Of a stretch of 13,930 nt of DNA, positions 1 through 10,500 are shown piece after piece. The stretch's first letter is position 1. Each line of letters starts with the position of its first letter. Under the pieces are notes generated by a model that was not told the DNA's origin, did not search any database, and saw only the letters and a program-made list of their open reading frames with translations. The stretch lies in assembly GCA_027600665.1 (NCBI GenBank), contig JADGJL010000785.1, forward strand, positions 1 through 13,930, in the 5' to 3' direction. The translations under genes were made by a program, and so were the position numbers. Origin of the DNA: Irineochytrium annulatum. Its lineage: Eukaryota; Chytridiomycota; Chytridiomycetes; Chytridiales; Chytridiaceae.

Positions 1-873
1 GTTGCGAGTCGAAGTCGACGGCGAGGCGGTCAGGGAGCCTGAGCCGGTGCCAGAATCGGCGAGTTTGGTCTTGGAGCGGGTCTTGACGTTGTAACCTCGC
101 AGCTGCGGCCGCGCTGAGGACGTGGCCGTGTTGCTCGGCGCGTCCATCCCGTCGCGGGGCTGAAAAGAAAGTCTCGACCGACCATGGGCGCGGCGACGGC
201 GCTAAGAGATCCGCGCGGGGAGGAGCTGCGGCTGCGGCTAGTGGGAGTGTGGTAAGAGGGCCCGCTAGGAGGCAGCGTCGATAGTGAGCTTGGGTATTGC
301 GGTGATGTCAAGAGATGTGGGTGGCACGACCGGCGGCTCCAACGCGGCCATAGTCTCGTGCATTGCTATCAAGCTCTCCTCATGCCGTAGCGCCGCGGTG
401 CAGGCATTTTCATCTGATTGTCGGCCACAACATCCGGCGTCAAGGTCCTCATCGCCCACCACCTCAGCATCCACATCAACGACATCCTGCTCCACAGCTT
501 TCGCACCATCATCCGCTATCTTCACCTCCCCAGCCTGCTGCACAGCGTTCGCACCGTCATCCACGTTCTCCTCCGCTACAACCTGCTCCCCATCGCTCGC
601 ACCGCCACCACCTCCACCTCCCCATCCGTATCCTCCTGCACCCATCATCATCCTCAACCCCGCTCCCCGTATCCACAAATCATTATTGTCCCCCGTCGTC
701 GTGGCCCTCGACGACGACGACGACGACGCGGACGAACCCGCCCGCGCGTCCCCGTCCCCACCCTCACACCCCGATCTCACAGACGAACCCCGCGACGCCG
801 GCAGCGGCGATAGGTGCGCGATGTCCCCGTCCAACGACGCCGCCGTTTGTCTTTCTTTCGGGATTCGCGTCAT
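1..873 (-). CDS. putative acidic low-complexity protein, partial (runs off left edge)
   Basis: No family recognised. The minus-strand frame from an ATG at 871-873 (MTRIPKERQTAASLDGD) stays open to a TAG at 265-267, about 200 codons. The same frame extends up to an ATG at 975, but that extra part looks like noise. The product is hydrophilic and disordered: a Ser run encoded by TCG repeats (709-728 region), a Gly run (near 600-620), then acidic segments with two related units, DDGANAVQQ and DDGAKAVEQ. A second open minus frame, 159 down to 1 (53 codons, contains QLRGYNVKTRSKTKLADSG), begins right after a strong acceptor TTTCTTTTCAG (acceptor AG at 160-161). A phase-0 intron of 171 nt (330 to 160) could join the two, but its donor GTCGTG is weak and other joins are possible. 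Codon-aligned plus-strand frames exist here, but they are Pro/His/Cys-rich and less protein-like. The gene would be divergent from CFAP47. Confidence 0.35.
706..728. repeat. (CGA)n trinucleotide microsatellite
   Basis: About seven CGA/GAC units in a row. On the minus strand this codes for serine (TCG) repeats in the putative divergent gene; on the plus strand another frame gives aspartates. Confidence 0.7.
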
Positions 874-1490
874 ACAGATGCCGAGAGGACCGCCAGGGCC
901 GCGACGGCGGTGCGGAAGGACGGCATGACGGGGAGGGGAGACGTGGGAGCTGGGGTACGATTGAGGGCTGATCAATTGGATACGCCGTCGATGATGTTTC
1001 CGACGGCACGGCGATCTTGTTGGGGTGGGTGGGAGAGGGAGAGAGCCTGAGTTGGTGCGTCCTGCCGGAATCCGGCGGCGTCGGGCTCTCTTACCATATT
1101 GAGGTCCTCAGTCCCGTCACATTTCCTGCAGCTGCAACAACAGCAGATTCGTCATATGGTTTACGCGTTTTCGTTCTTTAGAGAGGTTGGATACCAACTT
1201 GAACTCCAACACCAACATAGCAGTAACAACACGTTCGCAGCAATGAACATCTCCATCCGAATCGCAACGAGCACAGAGCAGCCACCGTTCCCCGCAGCGC
1301 GGAAAGGGAAGAGTCACGAGTACTGGCCCAACTGATCCTGGCCGAAATCAGCGATCTTGAGCCCCGAGCATGCTATTAGCCCTCCCTCTCGCCTCCATCC
1401 CACCCTTAATCCGTCCAGGTCCCACCAAGACTGATCTGAACCGTCTCTGCAGCACTAAGAGTCAGATCGCGGAAGGAAATGCTGTTAGTG
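874..1490. promoter_or_regulatory. divergent intergenic region, presumed bidirectional promoter
   Basis: This stretch lies between the start of the putative minus-strand gene (ATG at 873) and the CFAP47 upstream ORF. Frames here are short (for example 1099-1335, 78 codons on the plus strand) and lack protein-like composition, so I see no gene. Visible elements are a short inverted repeat GTTGG-ATA-CCAAC at 1186-1198 and a CAG/CAA-rich stretch around 1127-1146. No clear TATA box was found. A CCAAT lies just downstream at 1518-1522, too close to the ATG to judge. The promoter role is inferred from the head-to-head layout. Confidence 0.35.
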
Positions 1491-1568
1491 ATGGCGGAAC
1501 ATCAAGTGAATTTGACGCCAATTGAACGGCTTCAGGAACGCACCAGTCCGCTCGCCCGCCCCAGATGA
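1491..1568 (+). other. upstream ORF overlapping the CFAP47 start codon
   Basis: An ATG at 1491 opens a 25-codon frame (begins MAEHQVNLTPIERL) whose TGA at 1566-1568 overlaps the proposed CFAP47 ATG (1565-1567) in an ATGA arrangement, in a different frame. If the mRNA starts upstream of 1491, ribosomes would meet this ATG first, so it could damp translation or feed reinitiation. It might instead be a coding first exon joined by an unrecognised intron, since CCAG directly precedes 1565. Its role is inferred from position only. Confidence 0.35.
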
Positions 1569-4500
1569 GGCCCTCGGAGCCCGACGGCGGCCACCCCGAC
1601 TCGTCGGCGCTCCTTGATGCCGCCCTTGAAGGCGCCACCACGCGCGGGATCGGTATTGGGATCAGCCGGAAGAACAAACCGCCGGAGCAGCGGCTTGCCA
1701 ACAACAGGGCATTCAACTTCACAGCCAATAGCCGCCAGCTGCGACCGCTCGATCCCTCATCTATCGCCGTCAGGAGACCACAGCTCGCCGGACCCCTGAT
1801 CGATCACAGGGTCCGCCATAACGGTCGCGACGCCGGGTCGTGGCCGGCCGGGGGCGGGCGCCATCGCGCTGCCGGAGTTCCGCATGCAGGCGGCGTAGGC
1901 GGAACCACCGGCATTGGGATGGGTCATCCTGCAGGTCTGCATCCGGTGTTGAGGAGGGCGGCCTCGTTCGACACAGACGATGGAGCCAAGGAGATGCCCG
2001 TGGGGCATGCGGGTGCGGGCGGGCCCGCGAGGAGGGGAAAGCATTCGAAGGGTACTGTGAGGATTGTGGAGGAGGGTATAGTTGCGGATCAGGGCAGAGC
2101 GTCGATTAACGCCGTCGTGGAGCGGACGGGCGCTGGGGAAGGGGAATGGGGCGCGGACCAGGGGACGAAGAAAGTTGTCAAGCGGGAGAGGGGATCGAGG
2201 ACGACGATCTTTACTGATTTGTCGTCCACAAGTTATCATTCGATGCAGGCGGCAGCGGCGAAGGTCCAGCTGAAGGACTATTTCGCCGTTAGGGTTGATC
2301 CACCTGAGGCCGTCATCACTAACTACGAGCCCGGGTATGTATTTTGCACTTATGCCCTTGTTTTCGTAAATTGAGACGATGCCCCCGCATTCGCAGGTCC
2401 CGCTGCGCGGAGCGCATCACGGTCCGAAACTTCTCGCCCCATATCCAGCGCATCACCCTGCATCCGCCCCGAACGAAGTTGTTTCGCTTGACGGGACCCC
2501 AGTCGACGCTCGACACAATTATGATCGCCCCCGGTCTATCAGTCGACATCGACGTCGAGTTTCTCGCACCACTGTCGACCGTCACCTCTATCATCGCGCC
2601 GCCAAACACGGCGTTGCAGCCGCAGCAGCACCAGCAGCAGCAGCGACATCTCCAGCACACCACGACCCTTATCGATCAGCTCCGGACCTCGTCCTCGACG
2701 AATGTCGCACAGACGATGGCCACGGCGACCGCCGCACTAAACCCGAACATGGCGACAACGGCAAACTCGACGACCGTGCCGTTGACGGCGGCCGCGCATC
2801 AGGACCGGCAGGATCCGAGCTTGATGCGCCACGAGGACATCCTCGGCGTCGAGGTCGCGGGCGGGGATCCTATTACCGTCAAACTCCTAGCCTTTCCCGC
2901 GGGGCCTCGACTCGTGTTCGCGCAATCCGTCGATTTTGGCCTGCTCGTCGGCGCAGCCGGTCAAGCCGCACGCGCGAACGCCGCCACTAACTCCGGCACG
3001 CCGCTCTCACCCCCGTCCCAGACCCCGCCACTGATCGCAGACCGATCGCCGCAGGCAGAGGACGACGACGACGCGGCGGACCAGCGGTCGCTTGGCGCCG
3101 TCGAGGCAGTCAGGCCATCTCCTGGCGTCGTTGCGGCGCGCTGGCTAGAGGTTCGGAACGTTGGCGGCCGCATTGCCCGGTTCCGCCTCGCCGTCGGTGA
3201 TAGCTCGCGCGTCCGCGTCACGCCTTCGCTTGTCACGTTGGGACACCCAGGCGGGAGGTCCGGCGCCTCCGGGTTGCCGGACTCGACGAAGGTGCGGGTG
3301 GAGCTGCTTTCATCCACCGGCGCGGCGTTGGGCAGGGTATGGGAGGAGGTGCGCGTGGAGCTTGAGAACCCGTTGCCGTGCTGGGAAGACGAAGCGGATG
3401 CGGGCGAGGCACGGCATGGGAGGCATCTTAAGTTCCTCGTGACGGCCAACGTAGCCGGCCACAAGCTCCGGCTCCGGAACGCGGACAACACGCACGACCT
3501 TGACCCCCGTGACCTTCGGTTCGGTGTGATATACTATTCCCAGCGGGCGTGCCTGCCGTCCAAGCTTGAAAACCGGGGTCCGACCGTTATACGATGGGTA
3601 ATTACTCACGCAGGTGAGAGCTCGCCTATGGTGCCTCCCGCGTCAGGCGGGCAGAGGGGTAGGGGGCATCGTGGGTCGCCGGGGAGTGAGGACTCGTCGT
3701 CTGATGTGGGCTCACATCATCCGAGCAGTGGGTCTAGCTCGATGAGTCTTGATAGCGCTGGCGCGGGCGTCGCGGTGGCGGGTGCTTCCGGGGCAGGGAA
3801 CAAGGAGGAGGCCGAAAATAAGGCCTCGATGTCGGTCGTGCCCTCGGAGGGCGTGCTGCAGCCTTATCAGACGTCCGACATCGTCTTCAACTTTGCGCCG
3901 AGGTTCCAGGAGCCCGGGCAGGGGTTCAAGTCGTCTATCTCGGGGCCACCGACGCATGTGTTTCGGGTACCGATGCAGCTCAAGATCATCACGTCCGCCG
4001 CGGGGGGCGGAGACAACGCTAACAAGCGACGCGATATTGGGAAGGGCAACGCCGGCGCGCTCGGGGAAGGGGAGGAGCCGATTGATATTGTGATGTCGGG
4101 TAAGGCATGCCCGATCGAAGCTTCCTTGAGCCACACGCGGGTCGACTTCCCGGAGGCCCACGCGGGGGCCGGCGAGGTATCCGAGACGGTTTCGCTGCGG
4201 AACGGGAGCCGGGAGCTGGGATTCCGGTTCAAGTTCGGGACCGCCGCGCACTTCCACGTTGTGCCGTCGGAGGGAGCGTTGGGGCCACTAGGGCGAAAGG
4301 AAGTTCGGGTCGTTTTCAGGCCGAATCAGTTGGGGAAGTTTAAAACCGACATCGACTGCATAATCGAGAGTTCCCATGATGCGCCGACGTTCGATGCTGA
4401 GGCGGGAGACGAGAGTGGGTCCGGGTTATCGGGATCCCCGTCGGGTCATACGTCGACGCCGCTTCTTGTGAAATTTGCGGGCGGGAAGGACGACGGCGTC

Positions 4501-7500
4501 AAGGTGACGACGCTGAAGCTCAGCCTCAGGGGGATCTGCAGCCCGTCCAAGAGCGCCGACGCTGTAACCCACTGGAAGCCGAGCGAGCGTGCCCTTAAGT
4601 TCTCCAGCACGGCTGTGGCCGTTACCTCCGCGTCGCTGGTGGACGGCTCGGACGATCCCGGCAGGATTCCGATCCGCGGGTATCACATCATGAAGGACTG
4701 CCCGGCAATCGGCGACTCGCGGAGCTTATCGGATGGTGAGATCGAGTCCATGGGCGACTGGCATCACAAGACGACCAACAAGCATAAGTACTGGGACTTT
4801 TTAAAAGGCTCGAGGGTCGACAGGGAGATGCGCGCGAGGAGGGACCGGTTCGGGGACGACGGCGTCAAGGTGGGGATGTCGCGGCTGCTTCATGACAACG
4901 AGGATATGAACGTCGACCCGGAAAACGGGCTCACGCCGCCGGAGCCCGTGGACTTCTCACCGGGAAAGCATGCGGGCGGTACGAGTAATGAGGCCGGCGA
5001 GGAAGGGTTCCACGACGACCTAAGAAAGATCCGATCGCTCTTTCAGCTACTGCAAGAGCCTACGGTATTGAGGCCGAAGGCGACTACATCAACGGGTGCA
5101 CAAACTGTAGCGCACCCGCCTTCGTTCTTCGACGTGCCTTTGACGGGAGCTGATTTAGCGAATATCTTCACGGCCAAACCGGCGTTGGACTTCGGGAAGG
5201 TGAGCCGGTTGAAGAAACGGTAAAGAGGTTACCTTTTACATTGATTTCTTTTAGGTTACCGTCCATTCCCAAAACTCCTTACCGCTAAATTTCATGAACT
5301 CGTCTCCGAACCGGCTTCCAATCCACCTCCGCCTCCTCGTTAACCACGAAGGTTCTCCCGATGCGCTGGTCGCAGCGAACGGAACGTGGGATCTCCGCGT
5401 CCACCCAGCTGACCTCGTCCTCCAGCCGATGTCCGTCGCGGGCTTCGAGGTGACCTTCCGCAGCGACCGCCCTGGCAGGTTTCAACAAAAGATCACCTAC
5501 CTCGTTAACGGCCGCTACAAGTACCAGGTACCCGTCCACGTTGTTGTGAGCGCTATATCCCTGGAAATGTCGACCACATCCCTCTCCCTCGACGTCCCCA
5601 CCACCGCAGCCCTTGGCGTCACCCACTGGGACGGCGAAAGCGTTTTCGACGACACGATCTCCAACGCCACCAGGCTTCTGACGCCTAACTCGTCCGGCGG
5701 GGTCATCCTAGCGGGCGGAGGGGGCGGGGGCGGTGGAGCCATGCCGAGGACGGAGAAGACGGTCACTCTCGTCAATCGGGGGAACTTCACGGCGGGATTC
5801 AGGTGGATTGTGCCAATGCTAAACGCCATCGCGGCCAGCAACGCAATGCTTAAAACAAATGCGGACGCTTCCATGACCCGGAGAGAGATCCTAGAGGCGG
5901 CGTTGGTAGACGGGGCTTTCATCGTCGAGCCGACGTCCGGCAGCATCCCCCCGCAAGGCACCGCGGACGTCAAGGTCGTTTACATCCCCGGGCTGAAACC
6001 GGTGCATGAGGAGAGCCTGATCCTGCAGGTGATCGACGACGCTGCGGGCTCGGACGACCTACGGGTTGCAGGGGAGATGCAGCTGCCGTGCCGCGGGGAG
6101 ATCTCGAGCGCCACTTGTACCCTTATGACGTCATTGAAGCAAGGGCCTCTCGACCTCGGCGTCCTGCCCGTTATTTATTCAGACTCGCTCGAGGGGGACC
6201 CGACGCTGGCGTGGTACAACGCGTTCGCCGGCTACGACCTGATCCCGTCGCCGCCGGCCCCCGTAGTGGTTGTGACGAAAGCGTCGAAGGAGAGCGGGGC
6301 GGCGACAAAGGGATGGCGTGTGATTCGGGTCAAAAACACATCGCCAAACGCGTGCTTCTTCGCGGCCAAGACGCTCTCCGGCAGCCCCGACGCCGATATC
6401 ACTCCGAGGTCCGGTGCCATCCCCGGATCCGGCGGCGTCCTGGAGCTCACTGTCTGCGTCATGCCGACCCGCGTCGGATCCATGGAGGACGCCGTTCTGA
6501 TTTCGATCATCGGCGGCGGGAAAACCATCAAGGTGCCATTCAAGTATGAAGGCAGACTGCCAGAGATGGAGGTGGTAACCTCCGCCTATCAAACAATGAC
6601 CGCGACCAATACCGACGACGACGAGGTGGAGCCCGTGCCCTTCTCGGACGGGACCATTATAGGCTCTTGGTCGTCTTTCGCGATATCGGCGGAAAACACT
6701 GGTTCGGTTGTAGCGAGGGCCGTGATCGACCTTAGGGCTCATCCGGAATTTCAGCTGGACGTCGTCTCGATAGAGAATCGGTTACTCACGCAAAGCCCAG
6801 GCACCGGAAGCGGCACCAACTCGATCCCCTCAAGCGCTAGAGCATCTTCGTCTCCCAAGAAAGGGGGGAAGCAACAGGTCGTCGCGGCGCCGTCAAAGGA
6901 GTACGCGTTAAAGGTGTACTCGGAGCGGGACGACCTATTCTACTTTGACGAGAATGGGCCGACGAAACGGAATTTGATGAGACCCTTCAGCCCAAAGAAG
7001 AGGAGAGCCTTTAACGAGAAATCGGCAGAGGACAAGGGGAAGATATACGTGTTCCAACTGCAGCCAAACGAGAAATTATCTGGAGAGATGGTTTTCAGAC
7101 CGAAAGTCACGGATTCCATCTCGTTTGTTCTCCCCGTTCGCGTCATTGGTATGAACACTGTCCCCGCGGTTGTCATCGATACCAAAGGTCTACCGTCTCC
7201 GATATCGGTCTCGAAGACGCTCATCAATTTTAAAAACAAGGTCGTATTTCGTGACTCCGGCACCGGAGTTTCACACCTGAAGAACGTCGCGAAGGAAACG
7301 CTACAGATCACGAACAATGCGACAAAAGCAATTAATTGGTCCTTTGACACGGAGCCGCTCGAGGAGTTCGACAACACATTCCGCATCGACCCATGGCACG
7401 GCTCCATCGCCCCGGGTGCGGTCCAGTCCGTCAACGTAGCCTTTTCGCCTGAGAATACGGGGTTCTTCAAGACGCAGGTGCCAATGCACATCGACTACCT

Positions 7501-10500
7501 CGGCCATCACGCGCCATTTATCCTCGGGATCCAGGGGACGGGCGTGGAGCCCTCCCTCGCCTTCGAGCCGTCGGAGATTTTTCTCCCGATAGTGCCACTG
7601 GGGTCTGAGACGAGTGCCACATTCACGATCGTTAACTACGGGTGCGAGAGGACCGAGGTCAGGCACATCTTCTCCCAGGAGGCGATAGACCGATACGGGA
7701 CGCTGGAGCTGCAATTTCCTGAGGGCAAGCTCTTGAAGAGCGACGGGGAGAAATTGACGGTGGTCGTGCGGTTCATCGGCAGCATCCCCGCAAGCCCTGG
7801 GCACAAACAAGAGCAAGCGGACCGCGGTACGACAACAGTTGACGGGAAGAAGGCGGAAGTCGTCAATACAGTTGAGAAAGGAGGGCCAATCAGCTTTATG
7901 ACCAAGATTGAGTTTTCGGATAATAATCGGAGAATGTTCTATCTACCGCTTCGAGGCACTTCGGACAACTCATTGCTGACGCTGCAGACATACATATTGA
8001 GGACGAAGTCGGAGTACAAGTTTGTGATGCAAAATCCACCCGACGGACATCTGGCCTACGAGCCAAAGAAGGCGCAGCATACATCAGACGACCCTCGAAG
8101 GTAGTGAAAAAGGAGCCTGTTTAAAGATGCTAAAAGGGGTAAGCAGCTTTAGAACCAGAATCATGTCTACTCCCAGAATTTTCCGATCTCCAACCGGCAT
8201 CCCACTTGAGGGAGCTGATTTAAATATCTTGGAGAACAGCTTGACGAGAATGGGCGACACGCTAACGCGTTGGCTGGAGGATCACATTGGCCTTGGGATG
8301 GTAAGATGCGTAGTGCATGCAGTCTCTAAATCGCCCTATTAGTCGGTCGTTGAGTTCCCAAACCAATACACAATGAACTGCAGATTGTTGGGAGACCTTA
8401 TTCAGTCGATATCGGGCAAGAAAGTGCCTCCAATGCCGGTGGTAATTGCACAGCGTAAAGACACCTTTGCACTTCGCGTACTCATCTTGTTGCAGAGAGT
8501 ACATCAGCGGATGATCGCGTCAAGGCAATTCAAAAGTATTATGTAATACTCCTCAACTTTTTGATTGCCGCTGGTGCGCTTGTTAGCTCCGTTAAGGCGG
8601 AGTTTCTCATGTCCTATGAGGACTACAGACGTGTAGTAGCCAACGATGTCGACGTCTTGGTATGTCCAGTAAACTTATTTGCAAGCTGACGCGATTGTTA
8701 GAAATCCGACGGCCAAGGCATTTTACACGATGAGTTTGTGGAGCATAACAAAAAGATCGACGCGGCTTTTACTGTGATTCAAAAAGAAGCCTGGGTGACG
8801 GTCCTTCTGCAGATCGTGAGAGTTTTCTCTATGAGCTCAATCAACGTGCGTCAATATCGGTCACTTCCTGGGGTTGACAAGGACGAAGCGAATCTCACCT
8901 GGCCCATTACGTCACGGAGCAATGTCTTTTCAACGGCAGAGTATATACTCATGCGATGGGCGAGCTATCACACTTGGAAGGTGACAATTTGTGTTATTTT
9001 ATGGTGCTAACTGAATGGCATCAGCGGACCGGCGTCTTGAAGCGGTACATCAACTTCACGGATAACTTCCGGGACTCCTCTCCGATTGCACACCTCCTCC
9101 TCTCCCACCTGCCCTATCTTTCGACGACGCACTTTGCGTACTTCCTCCCTGTTTGCACGACGGTCGATCAGCTCGAGTCTAACGCGCGGATCACGAACGC
9201 GGCTCTTGCCGACCTCTTTAACTGCCCGAATGTTCTGCTCCCCGTCGAACAGCTCGTGAACGGCGAGTCCTCGCTCGAGGTTATCCTCCTTCTCCTCTTC
9301 CTCTATCAGACGCTCCCGAGCTTCTTGCCGAAGTCCACGATTGAGTTTAAAGGCGGATTGCATGACCGTGTTTGTAGGGGCGTCGAGATCACCAACACGT
9401 CCATGAAATCGATCACTTACTTCGCACGGATGGAGGGGTCCGCGGACTTTGAGCTTGCAGACGGAGGGTCGCTTACGGTTAACGCCAAGACTACAATTAA
9501 AATCCCTGTGCAGTTTACGAGCAGGTTTGCGGCCACAGCTGAGGGAAGGTTGAGCCTCTTCACGAAGAAGATGGGCTTAAATAACTCTTCCATCATGGTG
9601 TTCGACCTGAAGGGTTATGTCGACCCGCCGGTGCCTAGGAGGTTGTTTAAAGTTGACGCGCCGCTGTATTGCGTACCGCCGGTATCGATCGATGTTGAAA
9701 TCAGCAGTCCCATCGTGAAGAGAGGAAGATTTAAGGTCACCTTGCGTCAAGGCCGCGTAAGTTTCGCACTTACATTCTCAGTTATTTAATCACTTTTAGC
9801 GAACGGCTCCGCTATTAATTTTGCACAAAGGAAAGCCAGCTACCGAAATAGCCGCTTTCGATGTAAAATCCTTTTCGTTTGCCGAGCTGATATTTTTTCA
9901 CGACAGGAATCCGGCTACCAAGATAACTTCAGCCCTCCTGCATTCAGAACGGTTGAAAACGAGCTCATTCTTGAGGGGTCACAGACTGTTTACTTCCCAA
10001 TCACGTTCCAGCCGTTTGATGTGAGGCACTTCTACCCTCTTATGCTTTGCTTCTAATCGTCATCGTGGAAAGGCCGGTCACCACGAATGCATCCTTCACT
10101 TTTGCGACCCATCGGTCGGCGAGTTCTTCTACCAAATCGACGGCCGCGCCACGGCCCCGCAGACGGTCGACCTTATGTGGACGTGCAAGGCATCAGTAAA
10201 CCTCGAGAAGCCGATCCGCGTGACGCCTGTGAATACAGCGAGGGAGAAGGCGTTGTACTCCGTCTTGCAGGCGAAGGTACAGGGAAAGACCAATGGGAAG
10301 GTAAAGATAAATGCGCCGCAGGTGGATGGAGGGAAGGATGTTTACCAGCTACCCAAAAAGCCGTTGCGGTACAAGGTGAGGCCATTAAAGCGGTTACAAA
10401 ACTAATCGTTCGGATAGGTGGAATACCTCTCTCCGTTTTTTTCGGGACCTAGCGAGATTACTTTAAAGCCTAGTGTCGAGACGGGGAAGGAGAAGAAAGG

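Larger units (their letters stand above)
8187..8685 (+). other. CFAP47: CH-domain-encoding segment of CFAP47 (exons 4 to 6)
   Basis: Exons 4, 5 and 6 together encode a calponin-homology type fold at about residues 2150-2290: a first helix (NILENSLTRMGDTLTRWLE), then EFPNQY, the core helix MNCRLLGDLIQSISGKKVPP, then DDRVKAIQKYYVILLNFL and a closing EFLMSYEDYRRVV. The LL..LI..(I/L)SG pattern is the usual CH core. Three introns interrupt this one fold. In CFAP47 this CH domain sits between two ASH arrays, and its presence is the main ground for the gene name. CH domains often bind tubulin or actin; which one applies here cannot be told from sequence. Confidence 0.7.

Noticed and set aside
284..928. 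Plus-strand open frame of 214 codons (starts MSLGIAVMSRDVGG)
   Set aside because: It is codon-aligned antisense to the more protein-like minus-strand frame. Its product is rich in Pro, Cys, Ser and His, as expected from the complement of a GC-rich, low-complexity gene. It is not fully excluded.
1099..1335. Plus-strand frame of 78 codons
   Set aside because: Gln/His-rich sequence without family resemblance, in the presumed promoter. No upstream or downstream splice context supports it.
1757..2239. Minus-strand frame of 160 codons inside CFAP47 exon 1
   Set aside because: Shadow of a GC-rich coding exon; the sense frame continues into recognisable ASH sequence.
2344..5223. Independent 959-codon protein starting inside intron 1
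   Set aside because: The apparent ATG lies in the intron. The frame joins exon 1 cleanly at 2397 and exon 3 at 5255, so it is exon 2 of the larger gene.
5294..8104. Independent 936-codon protein starting at 5294
   Set aside because: The frame is open back to the acceptor at 5254, and joining to exon 2 rebuilds an ASH strand (ALDFGKVTVHS). It is exon 3.
8956..9789. Independent 277-codon protein
   Set aside because: Its first codons lie in exon 7 out of frame and in intron 7. Only the part from 9025 is family-like (exon 8).
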